Positions 21,639-31,954 of a stretch of 64,000 nt of DNA are shown here, piece by piece; within the stretch, counting starts at the first letter, position 1; every line of letters starts with the position of its first letter. The translations under genes were made by a program, and so were the position numbers. The notes beneath the pieces are model-generated. The model was not told the origin of the DNA. It searched no databases and saw only the letters and a list, made by a program, of their open reading frames with translations. The stretch lies in assembly GCA_016508695.1 (NCBI GenBank), contig VNKQ01000008.1:186001-250000 (forward strand), in the 5' to 3' direction. This stretch comes from Hyphodiscus hymeniophilus. Taxonomy: Eukaryota; Ascomycota; Leotiomycetes; Helotiales; Hyphodiscaceae.

Positions 21639-23377
21639 TCAATCGGATTGGTACTCGGTCGGTGCCGAAATTGAACTTCCCGGAGATTTGACCTCGATTT
21701 CGTGATCGCATCCATCAGCATGGCCATCGTTCATTTTCCTCTGCGATGTGTGCGATGTGGCAGATGCTTGGGATGGAATGCGTGTTACAGTAGAGCCTAG
21801 GGGTCGATGAGTCCTAGTGTGAGACGATTCCGGAAGGAAAAAGTCCGGCACATGGCGAGCCCATGATGAGAAGTTGGAATGATCTACTCTCGAAGGCTCT
21901 GACCGTGACACAAGATGTCGTGATAACACTATATTTGATAAATTAGTTCTCCGATTAATGGCATGCATATGATGGATCATTGCGGTACCTGGGAAAGATG
22001 CCCCCACGGCATACATGAATATCTCGATGTCATTCATCATGATAAAGACTGTCTCGTGATAGAAGCCTTCATTGGCTTCACTGATTCGATTGAAGTAGAC
22101 ACCGTAGATGCCCAGTATACTGAGATAAGTCAGCATCCAAAAATAACTTGCTCAAATCAATAACATACCATGCAATAGTCCCCAGAAGATTTGCGCCAAA
22201 CACGAGCCTCAATATCCTCCTCTCCCGCTCTGGCATCCGAGTCTGATGCAGAATACGCAGCGGAACGGCGACGATGAGAAGGTCTATTGGTATGCTAAGA
22301 CCAATCCACACTGTTATTGTCAGCTTGTGTAAGACAAACGGGCATCGCAAAACTTACTCCAACGGAATATGTCATAGTTGACACAAGATGTTGCATCGAT
22401 AGACCAAACGAAGTTACTGAGAAACGGAGTGCATTGAAAGTACCATGCAAAAGTTAGAGTGAGGCCTAAGAGACCAATGAAAGTGGCGAGCCCAAAGACA
22501 GAGTATCTCAATGCCGTGCGGTGATGTGGCACTAAATTATGCATCAGACATGGTGGATGATGGATAGTGGAAAGTGCTTACAGATCTCCAGAAAGGTAAA
22601 GCACACCGAGATCTTTATCAACGACGCAATGATGTAGTATCCAGCCCAGCCAAATTCAAACTGTGGTAGTTGTTAGCCAAGATCGACCACGTATATTTCC
22701 GGCCAACTCACCCTCCAGTGCCATTCGAGCCACTGGCTTTTGACATTCTCCATCTACAGAACACCAAATTAGCATGAGAGTTAGCACAACTGCGAAGCAA
22801 TCAAACACAGCGTTCTGATGTTTCTGAACGCGGTGAACTCCCAATAACCACTTCGGTGCAAGGCCAGCTCCTAGTCACGGGGGCTCGCCAAATGCGAAAA
22901 CTGTGGAAACGAAACTGGGCAACTTGCATTCAAACCACTCCCGTACACATTGGTGCCAATTTGACTGGCGAAGTAACCGATTAAAAGGACCTTCAGAGTG
23001 TCAGTACAGCAAACGTTATCAAGCACGTCATTCAGCATCCGTACACCAGCTACCGCTATCCATCTGTCGTCGCCACGAAAGCGGTGTAGCCACGACCAAC
23101 GATACGCCACTCTCGCAACGATTATTAACACTGTAGAGCTGTTAGAATCCGTAGGACGGAGTCGATAGAGAGCAGCTCATCGTTCCGCAAGTAGTCTTCG
23201 ACAGATGCACTTACACGACAGAGAATTGAAGATACAGATCGTAGCTAGCTCCATCCTCTGATGCCAGTACGGGACTGGAGCAGAGGCATTGTAAAAGGCG
23301 ATAAAAATCGTCCCATTCGTATTCGCGCCATCCAAGATGGTGCAGTTGCTGTATATTTGACAAGTCGAGTTAGGCAT
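21639..23377 (-). CDS. Rhodopsin-like (PTH11/SAT4-type) fungal integral membrane protein, multi-exon
   Basis: Starts at ATG 23377. Exon 1 is 23377..23215 and exon 2 is 23130..23045; exon 3 begins at 22990. At least five more exons run to the stop at 21639. The middle boundaries are not all resolved: the junction near 22800 gives no simple in-frame GT donor. Recognisable segments are LVARVAYRW-type helix 1, RGDDRWIAVAGV, HRSGYWEFTAFRNIRTL, FEFGWAGYYIIASLIKISVC, WSIDATSCVNYDIFRW and VWIGLSIPIDLLIVAVPLRI with LHQTRMPERERRILRLVFG. These are the typical order of the fungal rhodopsin-domain family with seven helices and a Ser-rich cytoplasmic tail of about 110 residues. The extracellular N-terminus has several NxT/S sites. 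Members are putative GPCR-like sensors, some needed for virulence or surface sensing, but this one's ligand is unknown. Confidence 0.8.
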
Positions 23378-24273
23378 TTTGACGATGAACCACCGCCGCG
23401 ATGGGCTCAGGGTTTCTGGTCAAGGAGAGTCCGAGAGGATGGGAATACTTTGGGATGGAAGACACTGCCTCAAAATAGGCTCTAGACTGTGGTGATAAAG
23501 ATCTGCGGTTGTGGGAGCCCCAGATAAGCTTTCCCGTCATGATCAGGGGCGGAGCAAGGCACGATCGTGGAAGCTCGTTCAGATATCACGGCATTTCTAC
23601 CACATCGGCTTCATGCATCGCAACCTTATCCCTTCATCCTGATTCCTGAAGAAAGAGGGGTGTGTCTGAGTTGGAACTATCCAATGATTCGGACAGGGAA
23701 CATCTATTTCATGCGTCAAGAAGATAACGTTCCCCCATCTCATGCATGGCAGTGGAGCTTTCTTTAAGCTCCTTCCTTTTCAAGCAGGTGCGAACTTAGA
23801 CAAATATGCACGTGAGAGCCAGGCGGGAGGTGGCAATAAGAAAGAGACGTTACGATGAGAAATATAAAAATGGTCTTTCCCATACACAATAAAGCCATGA
23901 TCGGGGTCTCTAATATGTGAGAACCAATATATTGCAATGGCATGAGATTGACGGCCTCAAAATGTGGCAGCCTGAAAAATATGGCGCCTGCGTTTGTTAC
24001 TGTAGGAGTAGAGGAGTACCGAGCCGAGCCGAGCCGCGCCAGTTACTGTACTTTGTACTGTACTTCATCCTATCAAATCTTGCAAAATCTCTTGGATTAT
24101 CCTCAGAAGCCAATCGTTGGAAGACTACTTATTTCCATATTTCTATTTATGCAGAAGCGCATATGAACGTCTAAAAGGCTATTACACATTTCGAGTGGGC
24201 ATGCAGGCGCCTCTAAAAGCTGCAGCGCGCCTATCAAACGCGAGACTGACGCGACCAATCCCCTCGCAAAGAC
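23378..24273. promoter_or_regulatory. Divergent intergenic region before the PIF1-like gene
   Basis: About 900 nt between divergent starts. It includes short direct repeats at 24018-24068: GAGCC units followed by TACTGTACTTTGTACTGTACTT. No gene. Confidence 0.45.
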
Positions 24274-26570
24274 ATGGGAAAGCGTCCCAAGAATGTTGCA
24301 TACGTTGTGCGAAGAGGCAGAACCCCAGGCATCTATCTTTCCTGGGACGAGTGCTCGGAACAAGTAAATGGCTTCTCCAGGCCGCTTTATGAAGGATACT
24401 CCACGCAACTGCAAGCACAACAGGTGTGGGAGGCGTGGCAGCAGAAGGAACCTGCTGCCGTCACAACATTGAAACCAGCGGATCTCCATGCCGAAAAGCT
24501 CAATGAGAGTAACGACTCTCAGTTAGGTTCTGAAGCAACAGCTCGCGAGATCCCGGCACAGCCTCGTGGGTTGAAAAGGTGCAACTTTATCATCGATCTC
24601 ACTACCTCAGACTCGGACGCTGAAAATGGCCCGCCAACCACCAAATCATCGTATACTTTTGTCGACCTTACAGGGTCCGGGGGCGGTGACCAACCGCCAC
24701 CTGCGAAGAAACGAAAAACAGACACAGAGGCCTCGGAAGGAGGAGACAGCAATCCTATAAATGCTAAGCTGGAAGCTGGAATTGAGGTACAACAGGAGGC
24801 TATTCGCCTCACTCCTGCACAGGAAGCTGTTGTTCAATTGGCTGTGGGGGAGCACAACATATTTCTCACGGGTGCTGCTGGATCAGGAAAAACTGCCACC
24901 TTGAAAGACATCCTTCGACGTTTGACGGCTTGCTATCCACCCTCACGAGAGAGTACGGAGGAGAGCAAGTTTCCCAGCGTTCAGGTTGTTGCGCCTACGG
25001 GAATTGCTGCGTTGCCTCTTGATGGCAAAACGACTTATTCGTTTGCTGGTTGGTGTGTAGCTCCTTCCATGTTTCTCTTCGACTTTAAAGTCGTTGCACG
25101 AAACAAACCTTCAGTTTGCTATTCTTCTGCTTCCTTTCGCCCTTAACGGCAGCTGGCTTACTATCTCTACAGGAAGACAGACTCTTTCCAGCAACCAATG
25201 GAGAAACTTTGCGAAAATGTTTCGAAGCGAGTACGGAAGGCCATGATGAAGGTCCAGGTTGTCATCATTGAGGAGATTTCAATGGTTGAAAATCAATTCC
25301 TTGAACGCCTTAATCTTCTTATGCAATATGTCTTGGGCAATCAACGTCCTTTCGGGGGAAAGCAAGTTATATTTGTGGTTCGTGTGGTCAAATTTCATTT
25401 GAATGTTCATTCTCGTAGACGCTGAAATAACGACGCCAATACACTGCAGAGTTTGTCACATGCTAATCTTGATATTTTATTTAGGGAGACTTCCATCAAC
25501 TTCCTCCTGTAAAACCATTCGAGACCTGCTTGGCTTGTGGGGAGACAATGACGAAGCAAAATGTCGGACCTGTCTGCGATCATAAGACTTGCCCGCGTCG
25601 GGGGAAGGCCTTCAAGATGGGTGATAAGTGGGCATTCAGGGCTCCTGTTTGGTCACAGCTCAAAATGAAGCATGTCAAATTGGAGCAGATCCATCGCCAA
25701 CATGACACAGGGTTCCAAGATATTTTAAATAAAATACGTAACGGTATCCTCCTCAGCGATGAGGAATGGGAGGCTCTGACGGCTAAGAAGGACACTACTT
25801 TTGCAGTCAAGCTTATGTCTATGCGCAACCACGTCATTTCCTGCAACGAAAGATGTCTGAACTCAATCAGGGCTGAATCGAAGTCTTGGGAAGCTCTTGA
25901 TTCCTGTCAAAAGCTTTATTATACTGATGATGATATCGCTCTTTACTCTAGAGAGATTGAGAGAAAGGCAGCAGAGCATAAAGAGACCCTCAAAGATCAT
26001 CGACTTCCAAAAAGACTCACTCTGAAGGTCGGCGCGAAAGTTGTCCTCTTATCCAATACCAATCCCAGCGGTGGCCTAGTCAACGGATCACAAGGGGAGG
26101 TCGTCAAGTTTGTCGATACAGTAGCTTGGCCGCCCCAAGAACCCGACTCATCACGTCGAAAGGCTGAACAAGAGAAAATCAACGAATTTCAGCGAAAACG
26201 AGGGCACCTCTGTCCAGTCGTCCGTTTCCGCAACGGAAAGATAGCCACAATACAGCCGGTGGCCCAAGAGTCGCTGCGTGGTCCATCGAATGACAAATAC
26301 GTCGTGTGCCGAGCTCAGATTCCTCTTGCGCTAGCTTGGGCCCTTTCAATTCACAAGAGCCAAGGCATGACTCTCGATAACGTCGAAGTCTCTTCCGATG
26401 CGATCTTTGAATCGGGGCAACTATATGTGGGACTGTCTAGAGCGACCAAGTTGGAGGGACTCAAGGTCACGGGGTACTCGAGAGAGCAGTTGGAAATGGA
26501 CGAGGATGTTCTGGACTTTTATAAGAATGCTCCATGGGAAGACCTTGAACCGTCGAATGCGCTGTGGTGA
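24274..26570 (+). CDS. PIF1-family DNA helicase with N-terminal hybrid-binding (RNase H1/viroplasmin-type) domain
   Basis: Model: join(24274..25052,25173..25377,25485..26570), 689 residues. Residues about 8-55 (YVVRRGRTPGIYLSW, CSEQVNGF, YSTQLQAQQVW) match the small domain found at the N-terminus of RNase H1 and in caulimovirus viroplasmin, which binds RNA:DNA hybrids or dsRNA. Residues 104-110 and 129-133 carry IIDLTTSDSD and FVDLT, resembling SUMO-interaction motifs; PPAKKRKTD (141-149) is a likely nuclear signal. The helicase core starts at about 178: Walker A GAAGSGKT (200-207), VVAPTGIAA, YSFAGW, then VVIIEEISMVE (Walker B with Glu in place of the usual first Asp), GDFHQLPPV, a Cys-rich insert (CLACGE, CDHKTC) and the C-terminal ALSIHKSQGMTL and YVGLSRAT motifs. 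PIF1 helicases unwind G-quadruplexes and DNA:RNA hybrids. The helicase is complete; substrate preference for hybrids is inference. Confidence 0.92.
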
Positions 26571-26898
26571 AGGGGCGAAAGCAGCGATAAAACGCCATGC
26601 CAAGACGAGACCGCTGGTAATGTGCTGAACGCAAAATCATGCTAATTGTGCAACGCTGAGGAGATCTCTTAATCACAACAACAGAGACGTCGCAGACTGA
26701 ATGGCGAGCCTGACTGGTCAAAATTGGAGATTTCTACATTATATCGATGTTGCCCCCAGCCAATGCTCCAGCTGTACAAGCATAAAGGCAATCTACATAT
26801 TGTCATGTACATTCGAAACCGATTTATAAGACCTCATTCCAACTCCGCCGATTATTATACGTGCTGTACTCCTTCATGCTCTAGCATGCGGTGACACC
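26571..26898. other. Convergent intergenic region, no gene
   Basis: About 330 nt between two convergent stop codons, AT-rich; presumed 3' UTRs. Confidence 0.4.
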
Positions 26899-28652
26899 TC
26901 ACCTGCTCGTCCCTTCGCCCACCTGCTTTCTCGGGATCCTTGTTCCCTCACCAATCTTGGGACTCGGAATCGGACTTGCCATCTCATTGCCCACCGGCTC
27001 TCTGGCGGGCATTTCAAACAACGGCGGACTTTCCAACTCGCGCCCTGCCGGGTCTGGGCTTGGCATCTCATGTCCCCAGATTGGTGTTCCATCAATTTCA
27101 GCCTCCGCACGCCGCTTCTTCTCGGCCTCCTCATAAGCTGTGAGTTCGGCTCTGGCATTGTCTGCTGCTAGCTCAGGCTTGTCTTGTACGTATGTCGTCG
27201 TCTGTGCCGTATCTGCGGCGCTAGCGGGTTCCTCGTCTCCGTCGGACTGGAGTTTTCGATGGTTGGGCTTCCAGATAAAATACCAGTATGCGATTAGGGT
27301 GATCGCGATCACTGCCAGACCGCCAACCACACCACCTACAATTGCACCGACAGGCGCACTGCTATGTTTCTTTGTGATATTTACTGTGCCATTTCCCGGA
27401 TTTGTGGTGTTCGCTGACGGAGGGATAATGGCCTTTATGTCCTCTGTAAAGGTTGGTGGCCAGACGCACGGCGCAACAACGAATTGTGAGCGATCGAAGT
27501 CTGCTATCAGGTAAGCTTCTTGGAGAAATACACGGCCAAGTGTATATTGCGTATCATTGGCAGCTCGCTTGAGAGGGAAATAAGCACTGGAATTGGAGCC
27601 GTCGGGGAGGACCGGGAAGGTTGCTGTCAAGTCAAAAGCTGCATACGGAATAACGATATCGAGGGTGTCGCCTCCCGTGTTGGCCAGCGTGAACGTGATG
27701 CTTGGGTTCATGTTTCCCAAGGATGTATGCATCGTGCTGTTGATGGTATATAGCTCGGTGGAGGAGTTGTATTCGAGCCCGAATGCCGATGCAAACTCGT
27801 CGCATATTTCGGTGGGCAGATAGATGTACGGGACAGTGGAATCTATCAACACGGAAAGCGTTTCTGACATCAAGGTCGTGGGATTGGTGACGGTCGATAC
27901 ACCTGCTGGCATATATGTGATGGACCTCAGGTCCACGAGATATCTCCGAGAGACATCGTTGTAAAGTGGGAATGTCACATTTTTCGAGTCAAATCGAGAA
28001 GCATCATACCCACCCAACGTCAGACTGCCCTGTACTTTGTCATATCTATAGTACGCCCCGGCAGTATAGCCCCAGGAAGTGCTTGGGACCAGGGATTCAT
28101 TGACCAAATTCCATAAGAAGCTGGGTTGAGGGTCGTTCAAATTGGTGAAGTTGCTGGGTGTAGGGTCGAGTCCAAATGACCCGAGCCAGAAATCCGGGGC
28201 TGCCAGCCCGGCGACGACCTGCTTTTGAAGCGTTATCCCCCCGCTATTTGGGTACCCCAGTGTCACCGAGTCGTATCCAAACTGGCCGTTACCGGTATAC
28301 CCTAGGTTCGACTCCAATTCCAGGCTGAAAAGACCTATATCGACCCACGACGTCGAATTTTCGACAGAAAAGATGCCCCCACGATTGAATGCGCAGTTGG
28401 ATCCGTAGCTTTGAATACATCCTTGTCCGACAACAACCCAGGTCTCATCTCCAGCCGTACTTATGATGACTCGAGAATCTTGTGCGGGTGTGCCGACCTG
28501 GACAACGAAGGTACTCCATAACCCGGCGCCATCATTGTCCCTAAAAGCGATCAGCAACGGCGACTACTGCAGAAGACTGCTGAGATTCATTACCAAGCTT
28601 GACTTGTAGAGACAGAAATCGGTGTCGGAAGTGACGAGACGGTCGAGGTCAT
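26899..28652 (-). CDS. Membrane-anchored aspartic-protease-like (A1 fold) protein, probably inactive
   Basis: Model: complement(join(26899..28540,28594..28652)), 566 residues; the intron has a branch-like CTGATC and ends in TTTTAG. After splicing the N-terminus reads SVSTSQAWDNDGAGLWSTFV, matching a fungal A1-like family. The bilobal pepsin fold is visible: VGTPAQDSRVIISTAGDETW in lobe 1, YYRYDKVQGSLTLGGYDASR as the inter-lobe strand, and LIDSTVPYIYLP in lobe 2. Lobe 1 has STAG where an active enzyme has DTGS, so one catalytic Asp is missing; lobe 2 keeps an Asp but in DST. A transmembrane helix (VGAIVGGVVGGLAVIAITLI onward, about residues 420-443) is followed by a charged cytoplasmic tail of about 120 residues. 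Many N-glycosylation sites. No signal peptide is present at the chosen start, so a further 5' exon may exist. Likely a surface pseudo-protease or receptor. Confidence 0.85.
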
Positions 28653-29806
28653 GATCAGCGTGCCTTATAGTCGCTGCAATGCCTCCAATTCCAAATTCAT
28701 CGCAGATGTGGTCGAGGAACACACCAAACGAGAGTCTAAGTGGGATGGTGAACAAGCCGGGAGACCAACGGGGAGCAAAGCCCTTTCAACGCCATCCTTG
28801 GCATACATTCTCGGTCAAAAAGCCCTCATGCGGACTCTATCGGAAAGATGCATGCGATGATTGAGAAAATGGACGAGGCTGGGTGAGCTGCGGCTCCTTT
28901 TTCCAGGGCAAACGTTGCATCTGCAACTTTACCTTTCTGCAAGGACTATGAAGGCTGTGATCACAAGATATCTCGCGTATGCATTGATCAGGCCAGCTGG
29001 ACGCCCAAATCTGCAAGGCCAGACTCCAGTGAGAAGAGGCGGCTGAGGGGAAAATGTTTGGTTGGACGAGGAATCATACTAGGCGTCGCCTGCCCATAAC
29101 GCGCTAACTGAATGAGCCAATTTCGGCCCCCACGGCTGCATCCGCTGTCACTCTGGAGGAGTATCATTGCCAAATGTGTGCCGCATTGTGTTGCCAACCT
29201 GGCATGCTTTGAGAGGATTCCATGCTCGGAGCCTCTTTCACCTCCCTCTCGCTTCCTTTCACTATTGAATGCCGCTACTAGGCAGCGAGTGTCAATTGCT
29301 AAAGTCTGTCGTCCAAATGTTTCATATCTCTTCTGTAGTAGTATGGAAGTGCTTGTATGAATAGCGGACAAGGCACTCTTGTGCGTTTAAGTGAGCCTTG
29401 CCAGTTCTTATTCCGAAATTGCTATATCCATAAGTACGCACAGGGAAGGGAATCCTTCTACTGCCCTACAAGCCTACTGCATGAGCCACCCAAAAATATT
29501 GCCAACCGAACACCACCGTCCCCGGGCGTCGCATGGAAGCCCTAACGTCTTGCTAGACCGACATACCAAGTAGCGTCTTGCAACGAATAAGCCTAATTTA
29601 AATTGACCTGGGCCCCTGGGTTGGGATGCATTCCCTGAAGACTGGAAATTCAGCTTTGAGGCTATCAATCTCATTCGCTGCCATGTTACTGAAGTCGCCA
29701 CTGGAGATCATACAGTAATCCGCTGTGTCTTTATACTCTCTTGTTGAGCTGTGTCCGTCTTTTGCCCATTGTTTTTACCTCTGATAACTTCATTCCGGTT
29801 TGAATC
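28653..29806. promoter_or_regulatory. Divergent intergenic region between two surface-protein genes
   Basis: About 1.15 kb between the A1-like gene and the wall-protein gene, divergent. A missing signal-peptide exon of the A1-like gene could lie in 28700-29100 on the minus strand, but I found no frame with a convincing signal that splices in. Confidence 0.4.
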
Positions 29807-31793
29807 ATGTTCTCGCATCGGTTGACTATCATCCTCATTTGGACGATCGGTCAGGTATCTTGTGCAAAACATCACATAGCGCGAGGTAAGAGTCACCCGA
29901 GTAAGTCAGCAAAGGTAAATACGAGGCTGAAAATTAGTAGCAACATCGTTGTACTCCAATACAACAACATCCACTCAAGACTCGTCGTATCCAACTGCAA
30001 CCACAACATGCTGTTACCTTGACTCTTTTGGAGTAGGCGAGATACTCTGGTACGAAGGCAGCGTTGAAGTCACCGTTGCAACAGTCTCAACGATTGTCTA
30101 CAAATATGACAATACAGCCGTCACATCCTACAAAACCATTCTCGCAAACAACACGCAGCTACCGAATGGGACCTTCTCCACTGACACTACTATCAGTGGA
30201 GTCCCAACCGACATCATTGGTCGGGGTGGGATCGGTGTGGGAGGTTACCCTTCAATGAGTACCTTATTCTATGGGACTGAATTTACAGATCCTTATGGGG
30301 TCGTTTATACGTCCCCAACGCCCGTATGGGTCTATCAAGAAGTTACATATGCAACAGCAGAGCCTACAATGACAAATGGCGGCTATGGATGTCCAAGCCC
30401 GGGGGAGATAGATCCAGATGGAGAGGATATTGAGGACATTTATCCTTCAGGTACCTTCCATCCATTATTACCACAATAAGCCGGAATGTCATATCTAATG
30501 AAACTAGGCTTTTACATGCCTGATAATGCGACGAACTACGGACAGAACGACACAGGAGAGCAGATAGGAGGACTACCTACACAGCTCCTCAGCTGGCTGA
30601 TATCACATGTACCACCTAATGCACCCACAGAGTGGTCGAGTCTTTCGACATGTACTCTAGGAATCGGTGATGGGATTCCAATCGCCCATATTCCTGTCAC
30701 AGAACTTACCGCTGGTGTGGAGATAACCAGTACCATGATTGGGAATTTAGGCGGTGTCACAACGACGAGCAGTACTAGCTCAAAGCCGATGCCAGTTGGG
30801 CCTGCTGGTGGGTCATCCACGACTAGCATCCCAAGCAAAGCTTACGACTCCGCCGGATCAAGCTCTGCAACACCTAGGAAAAGTACTGCTCGAGCGTCGG
30901 ATACAAGTATCGCTTCTTCGTACACGGCGGCTGGAAATAGTGCAAGCAAGAGCTCTTCATATTTTGTTCCACCAACCTACAGCAGTCCCGAGGGAGGCAG
31001 TTCCGCAACTACGACGTCGGGAAGCGGAGCATCGCCTTCTCCAGAATATTCAAGCGGTTACTCAGGCACCGTAGCTACACAAGGGCAAACCGTGTCAAGC
31101 GACCTAAGCTCCTTTTCTTTGCCAACAGGAGAATACTCAGGCGCCATAGGCTCACAAGGTCAAACAGGGTCCGGAGGCATCAGCACCTCTACTGTGCCAA
31201 ATGGGGGAGCAGGTTCTTCACAAGCCGATTCAACCATTGCACCTGCATTCACAGCCGGGGGCTCAACGTTTACGAAAGACCTCTCAAGCGACTTTGTCAT
31301 CGGGAGCTCTACCCTCACTCCAGGAGGCACTATTGTCATTCCCAGTCCCGACTCTCCGTCCCCAACAACCTATGTTTTCCCGGCGTCGGGTTCGGATGTG
31401 ATAGTCAACGGAGCGACTCAGACCCTCTCCAATGTTGCTGCTGCAACCACCACAGCAATGGTCCTCGCAGTCGGCTCATCAACGTACACGGCCAACGTCG
31501 CATCCGGATTCGTGATTGGCAGTCAAACGCTTACCCCCGGTGGAGCTATCACCGTTTCTGGCGAGACGATTAGTCTGGAAACAGTGGGGCCAACAGCAGT
31601 GATTGTGAGTGGATCGAGTACGGCAACAGAGAGCTTGGGCGGTATCATCAACTCTGTTGGGGGCTTTGGGCCGACGAGTGCGCTGGCATCGCCGACTTAT
31701 GTGACGACATCTGCTGCGGAACACCGCCGAATCCTCAATACGCTATTGATGGCTACGGCGTTTCTCGGTACACTTGGTATCTTAATAATGTAA
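29807..31793 (+). CDS. Secreted, GPI-anchored Ser/Thr-rich cell-surface protein
   Basis: Model: join(29807..29885,29938..30450,30508..31793), 625 residues. Exon 1 encodes a signal peptide (MFSHRLTIILIWTIGQVSCA). A Cys-containing N-terminal domain follows, with several N-glycosylation sites and YDNTAVTSYKTILANNTQLP. From about residue 285 the chain becomes Ser/Thr/Gly-rich. Two imperfect copies of a module occur: one around STFTKDLSSDFVIGSSTLTP and one around STYTANVASGFVIGSQTLTP followed by GGAITVSGETISL; this module is frequent in fungal wall proteins and adhesin-like proteins. Two copies of a YSGxxxxQGQT motif precede it. The C-terminus ends in a hydrophobic stretch (LLMATAFLGTLGILIM) after a small-residue region, as expected for GPI attachment. 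It probably sits in the outer wall; adhesion or wall structure is inferred. Confidence 0.88.
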
Positions 31794-31954
31794 TTTATGA
31801 TAGGATGAGATAGAGAAGAATAGCCTTTCTGATTTCTAAAATCTCTTTACAATCAAAGCCAACTTGTCAGGGAAGAATACCATTCGCTGCGAAGTATGGG
31901 AGTCATTCTATGATTTGGTAACCCCAGCTTGACGATCCGCTTCGGATTCCGGAT

